Of a stretch of 64,000 nt of DNA, positions 25,370 through 34,885 are shown in pieces. The DNA lies in contig JACJID010000004.1 of the NCBI GenBank assembly GCA_014138725.1, positions 806,001 to 870,000 of the forward strand, given 5' to 3'. Source of the stretch: Kutzneria viridogrisea (GTDB lineage: Bacteria; Actinomycetota; Actinomycetes; Mycobacteriales; Pseudonocardiaceae). The translations under genes and the position numbers were made by a program. The stretch's first letter is position 1, and each line of letters starts with the position of its first letter. The notes beneath the pieces were generated by a model. The model was not told where the DNA came from. It saw only the letters and a program-made list of their open reading frames with translations, and searched no databases.

Positions 25370-26239
25370 GTGACCACAACCGAACGCACGAAGCAGATCC
25401 ACGAGCCCACCGGTCAGGGGCTCACCCGGATCTGGGACCTCGACGAGGTCGTCTGGGAGGGTGACACCGACTTCCAGCACCTCGTGATCGCCAAGACCGC
25501 CCAGGGCGTGTCGCTGTTCTGCGACAACGACCGGCAGAGCACCGAGTTCAGCCAGCTCACCTACCACGAGGCACTGATGGTGCCCGCGCTGCTGCTGGCC
25601 GACCAGGTGCGGTCCGTGCTCGTCGTCGGCTCCAGCGAGGGCGTCGTCTGCCAGATGGCCGTGGCCGCCGGTGCGACCCGGGTCGACCACGTGGACATCG
25701 ACACCCAGGCGGTCAAGCTCTGCGCGGAGCACCTGCCCTACGGCTACACCCCGGAGGAACTGGACCGCGCCGAGCGCGGCGACGGGCCGATCCGGGTGCA
25801 CTACGCCGACGGGTGGAAGTTCCTGCTCGACGCCGCGAACGGCACCGACCGGTACGACATCGTGCTGGTCGACCTGCCCGACGAGCGCGAGGAGGAAGCC
25901 CAGCACAACCGCTTGTACGGCACCGAGTTCCTCGGCATGTGCAAGGCCGTGCTGGCGCGGGGCGGCGTGGTGGTGACCCAGGCGGGTTGCCAGACCATGT
26001 GGCGCAACAAGACTTTGCAGACCTCGTGGCGGCGTTTCACCGAGACGTTCGGCACGACGGCGTACTACGGCTCCGACGAGCACGAGTGGGCCTACCTGTT
26101 CGGGCGCGCCGACGAGGTCGCCGACCCGACCGCGCTGATGATCGAGCGGCTGCCCGCCTGCGGGTACCGCCCGGAGTCCATCGACGCGCTGGCGCTGCGG
26201 GGCAACTCGGTTCCCCCGTACCGCGTGCGGCACCAGTAG
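25370..26239 (+). CDS. speE: spermidine synthase (polyamine aminopropyltransferase)
   Basis: A 289-residue aminopropyltransferase with a Rossmann-type methyltransferase fold. Seen are the SAM-binding glycine-rich segment LVVGSSEG, the acidic HVDIDTQAV strand end, and the catalytic LVDLPDEREEEA region that aligns with the D-x-x-D active-site loop. It transfers aminopropyl from decarboxylated SAM to putrescine. It is the third gene of the decarboxylase-speD-speE operon, and its GTG 25370 is preceded by GAGGA at five bases. The polyamine made could be spermidine or a relative. It is slightly unusual in having P rather than S/T in LVDLPD. Confidence 0.88.
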   Translation: MTTTERTKQIHEPTGQGLTRIWDLDEVVWEGDTDFQHLVIAKTAQGVSLFCDNDRQSTEFSQLTYHEALMVPALLLADQVRSVLVVGSSEGVVCQMAVAAGATRVDHVDIDTQAVKLCAEHLPYGYTPEELDRAERGDGPIRVHYADGWKFLLDAANGTDRYDIVLVDLPDEREEEAQHNRLYGTEFLGMCKAVLARGGVVVTQAGCQTMWRNKTLQTSWRRFTETFGTTAYYGSDEHEWAYLFGRADEVADPTALMIERLPACGYRPESIDALALRGNSVPPYRVRHQ

Positions 26240-26276
26240 TACCCGGCGGCGGGGTACGGTCCGCACCCCGCCGCCC

Positions 26277-26894
26277 TCACAACTCGGGGCGCCAGCAGCG
26301 TTTGACCTCCAGCCAACTCGGCGCGGGCCCTGGCGGCTGCTGGTGCCCGGTCGCGCGCAGGCCGTCCAGCATCAGCTCCAGGTAGCGCCGTTGCAGCAGG
26401 GCGGAGCGCTCGGCGCTGCCGACGCCCCGCACCCTGAGCTGAGCGAAGATCAGGTACAGGTCGCCCGGCGTGATGCCCGCGCGCATCGCCCCCGACGCGA
26501 TCGCCCTGTCCAGCAAGGCTTCCAGCACTTCCGCCAGCCGGTCGCTGGTGGCCAGCTGCTCGTCGGTCGCCGGGAACACACCGGCCAGTTGCAGCAGTTC
26601 CCCGCTGCCCGCCTCGGCACAGTCCCGCATGAACCCCGTGAAGGCCGCCCACGCGTCCCCCGGCTGTTCCACCGCCTGCTGCGCCAGTTCCACCAGCTGT
26701 TCCATCGCGTGGATGCACAGCTGCTGAACCAGTTCGTCCTTGCTCGCGTACCTCCGGTACAGGGAGGCCACGCCGACACCGGCCCGCCGCGCGATCGCCG
26801 CCATCGAGGCGTCCGGCCCCAGCTCGGCGAGCACGGCCCTGGCTGCGTCGAAAACCAGTGTGTCGTTGCGCCGCGCCTCCGCCTGTCTGCTCAC
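26277..26894 (-). CDS. TetR-family transcriptional regulator
   Basis: A 205-residue regulator with an N-terminal TetR helix-turn-helix (AAIARRAGVGVASLYRRYASKDEL, residues 32-55) and a helical ligand-binding domain of normal size. The C-terminus (GHQQPPGPAPSW) is Pro-rich. It starts at GTG 26894 and ends 38 bases from the convergent spermidine synthase. TetR proteins usually repress neighbouring efflux or catabolic genes, but no obvious divergent partner exists here; only the HNH gene lies upstream on the same strand. The target is unknown. Confidence 0.88.
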   Translation of the reverse strand: MSRQAEARRNDTLVFDAARAVLAELGPDASMAAIARRAGVGVASLYRRYASKDELVQQLCIHAMEQLVELAQQAVEQPGDAWAAFTGFMRDCAEAGSGELLQLAGVFPATDEQLATSDRLAEVLEALLDRAIASGAMRAGITPGDLYLIFAQLRVRGVGSAERSALLQRRYLELMLDGLRATGHQQPPGPAPSWLEVKRCWRPEL

Positions 26895-26914
26895 GTGGCC
26901 AGGCTAGCCGCTGC

Positions 26915-27997
26915 TCAGGGCGGGTCGGGTTCCGCGATGGGCTTGGGCCGGGTCGTGTAGACGAACCCCAGCGGGGTCGTCCAGTGCCGGGTCCCATCCA
27001 ACTCTCGGGTGAACCGGTACAACCCAATCGTCTTCACATAATGGTGCAGCTCACAAAACGGCCCCAGATTGCGCGCATCCGTCACCCCACCCGAGGCGAA
27101 TCCCCGCGCATGGTCGATCTCGCACCGCGCCGCAGGCCGCATACACCCCGGCGCCTGACACACCCGATCCCGCACCCGCACGAATTCCTTCAACGCCTCA
27201 GGTGGTCGATACCGTTTCCGTCCCACCCCCACCGGCATCCCGACCTCATCCACGAGAACTTTCCGCCAGTCCCCCTGCGCGGCGATCTCCCGCGCGGTAG
27301 CCGCCTCCACCGGCCCCACCCCGGAAATGTACCCCGGCTCCTCAGTTAGTCCAATGAGCGTCTTCGCGGAAATCGTGAGATCGGTGTGCACAGTCACCGG
27401 TCGGCCGCTGCCCAGCATCCGGTCAATGAACACATCGGCCTGCTTCTCACCCCAGGACCGGTCATCTTCGAGGCTCTCCGCGTCGGCGGTGATCTGATCG
27501 AAGATCACCCGCGCGGGCACCGCATCCAGGTACGCGGTCAGCAACGCCATCCCATCCGGCATCGACCGATAGCCCACCTGCGAAGACTTCCGCACCGCCC
27601 GCACGTGCCGCCGCTGCGCACCCACCGGATCCACCAGGCAGACCAGCCGATCGGTCTCGGCCTTGAGTTCCTGGGTGGTCCACTCGGCGGCCCCGGTCAG
27701 CCCGGCATCCACCGCCCGAGCCTGCTCCGCATCCAGGTTCTCGGTCCGCTTGCGCACCACCTCGAACCGGTCCAGATCCACCAACCCATCCCGCAGCAAC
27801 CCCGCCACAACGGGAAGCCGATCCAGCGCGGCAGCCTGGTCCAGTTTCCGCCGCGCGGCACCCAACGGAATGTGCAGCAGCAATGCCAACTCGTGGGGAT
27901 CATCCAACTCCGCGATCAGGCGAAGCTGCGCGTGATCGAGCGTCCGCTTGGCAACCTCAGCCGCCAAGACTGCCCGCACGATCTCCACCTTCCCCAC
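26915..27997 (-). CDS. DUF222 / HNH endonuclease (13E12-type) protein
   Basis: About 360 residues. An N-terminal helical DUF222 domain is followed by an HNH nuclease domain near the C-terminus: CQAPGC, then CEIDHARGFASGG, and a closing NLGPFCELHHYVKT, giving the zinc cysteines and the catalytic His pair. This is the actinobacterial 13E12-repeat family, usually present in many copies and thought to be mobile-element-associated, with unproven function. The start is uncertain: GTG 27997 is the earliest sensible one, with nearby GTGs also possible. Directly upstream lie 82-bp tandem repeats. A degraded relative sits at 45.9-46.1 kb. Confidence 0.82.
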   Translation of the reverse strand: MGKVEIVRAVLAAEVAKRTLDHAQLRLIAELDDPHELALLLHIPLGAARRKLDQAAALDRLPVVAGLLRDGLVDLDRFEVVRKRTENLDAEQARAVDAGLTGAAEWTTQELKAETDRLVCLVDPVGAQRRHVRAVRKSSQVGYRSMPDGMALLTAYLDAVPARVIFDQITADAESLEDDRSWGEKQADVFIDRMLGSGRPVTVHTDLTISAKTLIGLTEEPGYISGVGPVEAATAREIAAQGDWRKVLVDEVGMPVGVGRKRYRPPEALKEFVRVRDRVCQAPGCMRPAARCEIDHARGFASGGVTDARNLGPFCELHHYVKTIGLYRFTRELDGTRHWTTPLGFVYTTRPKPIAEPDPP

Positions 27998-28014
27998 GCC
28001 ACCAATTCTACTCC

Positions 28015-28217
28015 GAATGCCGGACACGGAAGAGTGAAAGGGCGGCCGATCGCCGCGCGCAAAGAGTGACGATGGACGCACGGGCCTCGCGGCAGCGAAT
28101 GCCGGAAACGAAAGGGTGAAAAAAGGGAGGCCAATTGCCGCCCGCGAAGAGTGACGATGGACGCAGGCCTCGCGGCAGCGAATAGCCGACACTAACAGGC
28201 GAAAGAGGGCCGCCGCC
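28015..28217. repeat. 82-bp tandem repeat, two and a half copies
   Basis: Unit 1 (28015-28096), unit 2 (28097-28179) and a partial unit 3 (28180 to about 28217) each begin GAAT-GCCG and share GAGTGACGATGGACGCA and GCCTCGCGGCAGCG. The copies differ at scattered positions and by single-base indels, so the duplication is not brand-new. It lies immediately upstream of the HNH gene. Confidence 0.85.
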
Positions 28218-28256
28218 AACAATCAGCCAAACCCCAGGGGTGGTTTTTCTGGGGGA

Positions 28257-28329
28257 GGCGATGGGCTACGCTGCCCGGCGAAATCGGGGCGGCATTCCAC
28301 GCCCCGACTCCCGATTACCGCCCATCGCC
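28257..28329 (-). terminator. nested stem-loop after MFS gene
   Basis: The outer 10-base arms GGCGATGGGC (28257-28266) and GCCCATCGCC (28320-28329) enclose an inner hairpin with arms TCGGGGCG (28284-28291) and CGCCCCGA (28300-28307). It begins about 25 bases beyond the stop of the leftward MFS gene, so a terminator is likely. A small extra CCCCAG/CTGGGG hairpin with a T-run follows at about 28232-28254. Confidence 0.55.
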
Positions 28330-28354
28330 AGGGGCCCCAGACAAAACCGCCCCG

Positions 28355-29614
28355 TCACCCCGTAGCCACAAGCACCCGCCGCCGCCCCGCCATCATCGCC
28401 AGCGACAACCCCGCCGCCCCGCAACTGAGCAGACCCGCCACGTACCAGGCCAGGTCGTAGTTGCCGAGGTTGTCGCGGACCAACCCGGCCGCGACTGCGG
28501 CGAAGGCCGCACCGACCTGGTGGGAGGCGAACACCCAGCCGAACACGATCGGCCCGCGGTCACCGAAGTACCGGCGGCACAGGGCGACGGTCGGCGGCAC
28601 GGTGGCGACCCAGTCGAGCCCGTAGAAGACGATGAACACGAGCATGCTGGGCTGCGTGGTGCCCGCGAACAGCGAGGGCAGGGTGAACAGGGACAGCCCG
28701 CGCAGCCCGTAGTACGCGCCGAGCAGCACGCGCGAGTCGAACCGGTCGGTGAGCCAGCCGGAGAAGACGGTCCCGGCGATGTCGAAGATGCCGACGAGCG
28801 CGAGCAGGCTGGCGGCGGCGGTCTCCCCCATGCCGTGGTCCATCGCGGCGGGGATGAAGTGCGTGCCGACCAACCCGTTCGTCGTGGCCCCGCAGATGGC
28901 GAACCCGGCCGCCAGCAACCAGAACGGCTTCGTCCGCGCGGCGTCGAACAGTGCCCGCAACGCCAACCGCGCCGCGCCACCACTCGCGGCCTCAACCACA
29001 GCGGGCTCCGTAGCACCGAGCGCCACGAGCCCCACGTCCTCCGGGCGGTCCCGCAGCAGCAACGCCACCAGCGGAACCACCACCAGCGCAGCCCCTGCCA
29101 CCACCAGGGCCGCGACACGCCAACCGGAGTCGGCGGCGATCGAGGCCAGTACGGGCAGGAACACGAGCTGACCGGCCGCGCTGCCCGCGGTGAGCACGCC
29201 GGTGACGATGCCGCGGTGCCGCACGAACCAGCGGGAGGTCACGGTGGCGACGAACGCGAGCGCCATGGAGCCGGTGCCCAGCCCGACGAGCACGCCCCAG
29301 CAGAGCAGGAGCTGCCAGCTGGCGGTCATGAACACGGTCAGCCCGCTGCCGACCGCCACGACCAGCAGCGCGACGGACACGACAGCCCGGATCCCGAAGC
29401 GCTGCATGAGCGCGGCGGCGAAGGGCGAGGTGAGCCCGTAGAGCACGAGGTTGACCGACACGGCGGCCGAGATGGTGCCCATGGACCAGCCGAACTCGCG
29501 GTGCAGCGGGTCCATGAGCACGCCGGGGGTCGCGCGGAACCCGGCCGCGCCGACCAGCGCCACGAAGGACACTGCGGCCACGACCCAAGCACGGTGGATC
29601 TTCGATCTCAACAC
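28355..29614 (-). CDS. MFS transporter (monocarboxylate/oxalate-formate type)
   Basis: A 419-residue, twelve-helix MFS protein. FRATPGVLMDPLHREFGWSM followed by GTISAAVSVNLVLYGLTSPF is typical of the group that includes oxalate/formate antiporters and monocarboxylate permeases, and GWLTDRFDSR marks the second half. The mid-chain loop (residues ~195-230) is charged. GTG 29614 is the best start, though its ribosome site is weak. It is divergent from an AraC/DJ-1-type regulator with only 54 bases between them, so that regulator probably controls it. The substrate is unknown. Confidence 0.82.
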   Translation of the reverse strand: MLRSKIHRAWVVAAVSFVALVGAAGFRATPGVLMDPLHREFGWSMGTISAAVSVNLVLYGLTSPFAAALMQRFGIRAVVSVALLVVAVGSGLTVFMTASWQLLLCWGVLVGLGTGSMALAFVATVTSRWFVRHRGIVTGVLTAGSAAGQLVFLPVLASIAADSGWRVAALVVAGAALVVVPLVALLLRDRPEDVGLVALGATEPAVVEAASGGAARLALRALFDAARTKPFWLLAAGFAICGATTNGLVGTHFIPAAMDHGMGETAAASLLALVGIFDIAGTVFSGWLTDRFDSRVLLGAYYGLRGLSLFTLPSLFAGTTQPSMLVFIVFYGLDWVATVPPTVALCRRYFGDRGPIVFGWVFASHQVGAAFAAVAAGLVRDNLGNYDLAWYVAGLLSCGAAGLSLAMMAGRRRVLVATG

Positions 29615-29650
29615 GGCGACCAGCAAACGCGCTCGGCCCCATCGAGCACG

Positions 29651-29668
29651 AGTGGCCCGGAGGCCACT
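29651..29668 (+). promoter_or_regulatory. hairpin covering the ribosome site of the AraC-type gene
   Basis: The perfect inverted repeat AGTGGCC-CGGA-GGCCACT ends one base before ATG 29669 and contains the GGAGG ribosome site in its loop and right arm. It may be an operator in the divergent promoter region or an RNA hairpin that limits translation. Confidence 0.55.
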
Positions 29669-30676
29669 ATGTGCAAGAATCGGGCCATGAGGACCGGCAA
29701 GCACACCGTGGTCGTGCTGGCACTGGACGGGGTGGTCGCCTTCGACCTGGGCATCGCCTCGCGCGTCCTGAACTCGGCGGACCAGGCGCTGGGCGGCACC
29801 GCCTACGAGGTGCTGACCTGCACCGCGGACGGCGGCCCCGTGCGGACCACGGCGGGGTTCGCGCTGCTGCCCGGCCACGGCCCGGAGGTGCTGGAACGCG
29901 CGGACACGGTGATCGTGCCGGGGCCGTGCGAGGGGCCACTGGTCACCAGCGCGACGCTGCCCGGGGACCTCGTGGCGGCGCTGGCCCGCGTCCCGGCCAA
30001 GGCCCGCTGGGTGTCGATCTGCACCGGGGCGTTCGTCCTGGCGGCGGCGGGTCTGCTCGACGGCAGGCCCGCGACCACGCACTGGATGCACACGGAGACC
30101 TTCCGCGCACTGCACCCGCGCGTCCAACTCAACCCCGACGTGCTGTTCGTGGACGACGGGGACGTGCTCACCTCGGCGGGCGCCGCGGCGGGCATCGACC
30201 TGTGCCTGCACATCGTGCGCCGCGACCACGGCAGCGAGATCGCCAACCAGGTGGCCCGGCGCACGGTGGTGCCCGCGTGGCGTGACGGCGGCCAGAGCCA
30301 GTACATCGAACGGCCGTTGCCGGAGGTGGTGGACTCCAGCACGGCGGCCACCCGCCGCTGGCTCACCGAGCACCTGCACGAGCAGGTCGACCTGCGCGGG
30401 CTCGCCGCGACCGCGCGGATGAGCGTGCGCACCTTCACGCGCCGCTTCCGCGAGGAGACGGGCATGAGCCCCGGCCAGTGGCTGTTGCGGCAGCGGGTGG
30501 AGCGGGCCCGACACCTGTTGGAGAGCACGGAGTTGTCGGTGGAACGGATCGCCCGCGAGGCCGGGTTCGGCACCACGGCCTCGCTGCGCCAGCACCTCAA
30601 CTCCGTGCTCGGCGTCTCCCCTTCGGCCTACCGCAGGGCGTTCACCGGTAGGCGGCCTGCCCGACGGGCCGGATGA
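29669..30676 (+). CDS. AraC-family regulator with DJ-1/PfpI domain (GATase1-like)
   Basis: A 335-residue regulator. Residues ~10-180 are a class-I glutamine-amidotransferase-like (DJ-1/PfpI) domain with the nucleophile-elbow cysteine in ICTGAFVLAAAG. Residues ~230-325 hold two AraC helix-turn-helix motifs (LAATARMSVRTFTRRFREET and the repeat ending GVSPSAYRRAF). Family members such as FtrA and ArgR-like regulators sense amines, amino acids or aldehydes. It is divergent from an MFS gene, its probable target. I chose ATG 29669, with GGAGG five bases upstream, over ATG 29687. Its 3' end overlaps the convergent SDR gene by 35 bases. Confidence 0.9.
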   Translation: MCKNRAMRTGKHTVVVLALDGVVAFDLGIASRVLNSADQALGGTAYEVLTCTADGGPVRTTAGFALLPGHGPEVLERADTVIVPGPCEGPLVTSATLPGDLVAALARVPAKARWVSICTGAFVLAAAGLLDGRPATTHWMHTETFRALHPRVQLNPDVLFVDDGDVLTSAGAAAGIDLCLHIVRRDHGSEIANQVARRTVVPAWRDGGQSQYIERPLPEVVDSSTAATRRWLTEHLHEQVDLRGLAATARMSVRTFTRRFREETGMSPGQWLLRQRVERARHLLESTELSVERIAREAGFGTTASLRQHLNSVLGVSPSAYRRAFTGRRPARRAG

Positions 30677-31352
30677 GGATCTCGTTGACGTCCACGCTCG
30701 GCGGCTGGCCCACCGCGTAGAGCACCGCCCTGGCCACGTCCTCCGGCTCCAGCTTGGGCTCCCCGTAGCGGTCGACGGGGATCGCCGGGGTGTCGACCAA
30801 CCCTGGCTGCACCACGGTGACCCGCACCCCGCTGCCCACGCACTCCGCCCGGATCGCCTGTGCCAGCCCGGAAACGGCCCACTTCGTCGCCGAGTAGAGG
30901 CTGCCCGGCCGCACCCCGCGCCCGGCCGCCGACCCGGTCAGCACCAGGTGGCCGCCGCTGCGCACCAGCGCGGGCAGCGCGGCGCGCGCGGTGTAGGCGG
31001 GCCCGCACACGTTGGCCAGCACCATGTCCTGCCACTGCTCGGGCGGGGTGCCGCCGTCACCGAGGAACGAGGTCGTCACGGCGATGCCCGCGTTGGCGAA
31101 CACCACGTCCAGCCGCCCGAAGTGCTCCTCGGCCCGCTCGATGAGCGCGCTGACCTGCCCCCAGTCCGCCACGTCGCAGGGCTGCGCGAACACCTGGTCC
31201 GGACCACCGCCCAGGGACTCGGCGAACGCGGCGAGCCGGTCGGCACCGCGCGCCGCGAGCACGAGCCGGTACCCGGACTTGGCGGCCAGTCTCGCGGTGG
31301 CCGCACCCAGTCCGCTGGAGGCACCCGTGACGAGCAGCACTTGATCGTTCAT
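30642..31352 (-). CDS. short-chain dehydrogenase/reductase
   Basis: A 236-residue SDR enzyme with the classical cofactor motif TGASSGLGAA (residues ~9-18), FANAG, the catalytic Ser in LTGSAAG, and YSATK. R at the end of the second strand (AARGADRL) suggests NADP(H). The sequence resembles the broad group of SDR oxidoreductases annotated as serine or 3-oxoacyl reductases, so the substrate is open. ATG 31352 has AGGGTGG upstream; three residues earlier is a weaker option. The 3' end overlaps the AraC gene on the other strand. Confidence 0.88.
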   Translation of the reverse strand: MNDQVLLVTGASSGLGAATARLAAKSGYRLVLAARGADRLAAFAESLGGGPDQVFAQPCDVADWGQVSALIERAEEHFGRLDVVFANAGIAVTTSFLGDGGTPPEQWQDMVLANVCGPAYTARAALPALVRSGGHLVLTGSAAGRGVRPGSLYSATKWAVSGLAQAIRAECVGSGVRVTVVQPGLVDTPAIPVDRYGEPKLEPEDVARAVLYAVGQPPSVDVNEILIRPVGQAAYR

Positions 31353-31421
31353 GAAGACCACCCTAGGGCCGCCGACGTGGTCCGCAACCCGGTGTGCCCG
31401 CCCAGGGTACGCTCAGTGGCG

Positions 31422-31805
31422 ATGGACAGCAGGGCGAGCCGCCACCGGTGGGTGATCAGGACGATCACCGTGTTCGCCGTGCTGGTTGGTGTGTTCGCCA
31501 TGCACGGCCTGCCGATGGCCGTGGGCACCGGCTGTCACGGCGGGAGCACCGCCATGTCGGCCACCGCGATGTCCGGGCACGCCGACAGCGGACCCGTGGC
31601 CGCCCCGGCCCACCACCGCGGCGAACTGTGCGTGTTCGTCCAACCGGACGCCGCGGACAGCTCCGCGCTGCTCGCGCTCGCCGTCCTGGCGCTGACCGCG
31701 TTCGCCCTGGTGCTCGGCCTGTGGTCGACCGACCGCCCCTCGCGCGGCCCCCCGCTGCCCAGCGGCGCGCAGTTGCTGCTGCGCCTGTCCGTGTCGCGGA
31801 CCTGA
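31422..31805 (+). CDS. small membrane protein, DUF6153-like
   Basis: A 127-residue protein with two membrane segments: residues ~13-35 (ITVFAVLVGVFAMHGLPMAV) and ~82-103. The loop between them, on the outside by prediction, is rich in Met and His (GCHGGSTAMSATAMSGH, then AHHRGELC), which suits copper or another soft metal. The AMHGL motif at the end of the first helix is what I associate with DUF6153. It is 54 bases upstream of a Met/His-rich lipoprotein and a permease, and the three look like one metal-handling operon. The role is inferred. Confidence 0.6.
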   Translation: MDSRASRHRWVIRTITVFAVLVGVFAMHGLPMAVGTGCHGGSTAMSATAMSGHADSGPVAAPAHHRGELCVFVQPDAADSSALLALAVLALTAFALVLGLWSTDRPSRGPPLPSGAQLLLRLSVSRT

Positions 31806-31859
31806 CAGGACCAGTTCACCCCGGTCCCGTTTGTCGTTCGCACGTAAGGACTTCCACTC

Positions 31860-32615
31860 ATGCTGTTCCGTCGTACCCTGCTGGCCGCCGCCGCGCTGGC
31901 CACCCTCACCGCCTGCTCGCAGGCCCCCGCCGAGCACGACATGTCCGCCATGCCCATGCCGGACGCGGGCACCTACAAGGTCTCCTCCACGTCCACAGTG
32001 GACAACGCCGACTACCGGTTCACAATCGTGGACGGCGGCGGCAAGACCGTCACGCAGTTCGAGCCGGACCAGACCAAGCTGATGCACTTCTACCTGATCC
32101 GCTCGGACCTCACCGGCTTCCAGCACGTGCACCCGACGATGGCCGCCGACGGCACCTGGACGGCCCCGCTGACCCCGGCCGGTCCCGGGGACTACCGGGT
32201 CTACGCCGCGTTCACCACCGGCGGCAAGGAGCAGGTCGTCGGTCAGCCGACCCAGGTCCCGGGCACCGCGACGAGCACCCCGCTGCCGCCCGCCTCGGCC
32301 AGCGCGCAGGCCGACGGCTACACGGTGTCGCTGGAGGGCGAGCCGATGGCGGGCATGGCACACTCGCTGAAGGTGACCATCAGCAAGGACGGCAAGCCCG
32401 TGACCGACCTGCAGCCCTACCTCGGCACCAGCGCACACCTGTCGGCCTTCCACGAGGGCGACCTGGAGTTCGCGCACCTGCACCCCGAGTCCGCCAACGG
32501 GGCTGAGCTGTCCTTCCACGCGGTGCTGCCCAAGTCGGGCAACTACCGGCTGTTCGTGCAGTTCCAGACGAACGACACCCTGCACACCGCGGCGCTGACG
32601 CTCAAGGTCAGCTGA
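31860..32615 (+). CDS. Met/His-rich secreted lipoprotein, probable copper-binding
   Basis: A 251-residue lipoprotein. The signal peptide ends in the lipobox LTAC (Cys at 19), followed by HDMSAMPMPD, a Met/His cluster typical of periplasmic-type copper carriers. The rest looks like two beta-sandwich domains containing paired histidines (QHVHP, AHLHPE, LMHFY). It overlaps the downstream permease start by one base. A role in capturing or delivering copper outside the membrane is the best inference; no enzyme motif is visible. CGTAAGGA lies upstream of ATG 31860. Confidence 0.7.
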   Translation: MLFRRTLLAAAALATLTACSQAPAEHDMSAMPMPDAGTYKVSSTSTVDNADYRFTIVDGGGKTVTQFEPDQTKLMHFYLIRSDLTGFQHVHPTMAADGTWTAPLTPAGPGDYRVYAAFTTGGKEQVVGQPTQVPGTATSTPLPPASASAQADGYTVSLEGEPMAGMAHSLKVTISKDGKPVTDLQPYLGTSAHLSAFHEGDLEFAHLHPESANGAELSFHAVLPKSGNYRLFVQFQTNDTLHTAALTLKVS

Positions 32616-33778
32616 TGGTCCTCGACGCGGTGGGGCGCGCGCTGGCCATGGCGGGCTCGATGACCTGGGAGATCCTCTGGGCGCTCATCCTGGGCTTCGC
32701 GCTGTCGGCCGTGGTGCAGGCACTGGTGCGCAAGGCCACGGTGGTCCGGCTGCTCGGCGACGACCGTCCCAGGACGTTGCTGGTGGCGGCCGGACTGGGC
32801 GCGGCCTCCTCCTCGTGTTCCTACGCGGCGGTGGCGCTGGCCCGGTCGCTGTTCGTCAAGGGCGCGAACTTCACCGCGTCGATGGCCTTCGAGATCGCCT
32901 CCACGAACCTGGTGGTGGAGTTGGGCGTGCTACTGGCCCTGCTGCTGGGCTGGCAGTTCACCGCGGCGGAGTTCCTCGGCGGCCCGATCATGATCGTGCT
33001 GCTCACGGTGCTGATGCGCCGGGTGCTGCGCCGCGGGCGGCTGCTGACCGCCGCCCGCGAGCAGGCCGAGAAGGGCGTGGCCGGGGCCATGGAGGGCCAC
33101 GCCGCGATGGACATGTCGGTGCGGGCGGGCGGTTCGGTGTGGCGCAGGCTGCGCTCGGCCGAGGGCTTCACCTCGGTGTCGCACGTGTTCGTCATGGAGT
33201 GGGCGGCGATCCTGCGCGATCTGGTGATCGGCCTGCTGCTGGCCGGGGCGATCGGGGCGTGGGTGCCCGAGGAGTTCTGGCGGCAGCTGTTCCTGACCGG
33301 CCACCCGGTGCTGTCCGCGCTGTGGGGGCCGCTGGTCGGCCCGCTGGTGGCGGTGCTCAGCTTCGTGTGCTCGATCGGCAACGTGCCGCTGGCGGTGGTG
33401 CTGTGGAACGGGGGCATCAGCTTCGGCGGGGTCGTCGCCTTCGTGTTCGCCGACCTGCTGATCCTGCCGATCCTGAACATCTACCGCCGCTACTACGGCA
33501 CCCGCATGGCCCTGGTGCTGTTCGGCCTGTTCACCGCCGCCACGGTCGGCGCGGGCTACGCCGTGGAGCTGCTGTTCGGCGTGACCGGGCTGACGCCCAC
33601 CCGGCGGGCCGGGACCATGGTCGAGTCGGGCGTCTCGTGGAACTACACGACCTGGCTCAACCTGGTGTTCCTCGCGCTGGCGGCGGTGCTGGTGGTCCGG
33701 TTCCTGCGCACCGGCGGTGTCGGCATGCTGCGCATGATGGGCGGCTCACCGCCGAACAGCGGGCACGATCACACGTAG
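32615..33778 (+). CDS. permease of the DUF318/ArsP-like family
   Basis: A 387-residue protein with eight to ten membrane segments. The paired motifs [19 protein letters not shown] and [17 protein letters not shown], one in each half, are the inverted-repeat signature of the predicted-permease family that includes ArsP and related metal/organo-arsenical exporters. A cytoplasmic loop (residues ~150-185) carries Met and His. The C-terminus ends GHDHT. It is translationally coupled to the Met/His-rich lipoprotein, so a metal such as copper is the likely substrate. The family call is good; the cargo is unknown. Confidence 0.78.
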   Translation: MVLDAVGRALAMAGSMTWEILWALILGFALSAVVQALVRKATVVRLLGDDRPRTLLVAAGLGAASSSCSYAAVALARSLFVKGANFTASMAFEIASTNLVVELGVLLALLLGWQFTAAEFLGGPIMIVLLTVLMRRVLRRGRLLTAAREQAEKGVAGAMEGHAAMDMSVRAGGSVWRRLRSAEGFTSVSHVFVMEWAAILRDLVIGLLLAGAIGAWVPEEFWRQLFLTGHPVLSALWGPLVGPLVAVLSFVCSIGNVPLAVVLWNGGISFGGVVAFVFADLLILPILNIYRRYYGTRMALVLFGLFTAATVGAGYAVELLFGVTGLTPTRRAGTMVESGVSWNYTTWLNLVFLALAAVLVVRFLRTGGVGMLRMMGGSPPNSGHDHT

Positions 33779-33818
33779 CGCGGGAAGCACGGGCGGCGGC
33801 GCGGCGTTACACCAGGAC

Positions 33819-34877
<1,059 letters not shown>

Positions 34878-34885
34878 GGCCCTGA

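Noticed and set aside
28015-28217. Possible CRISPR array at the 82-bp repeats
   Set aside because: Repeats are contiguous with no spacers, too long, and no cas genes are present.
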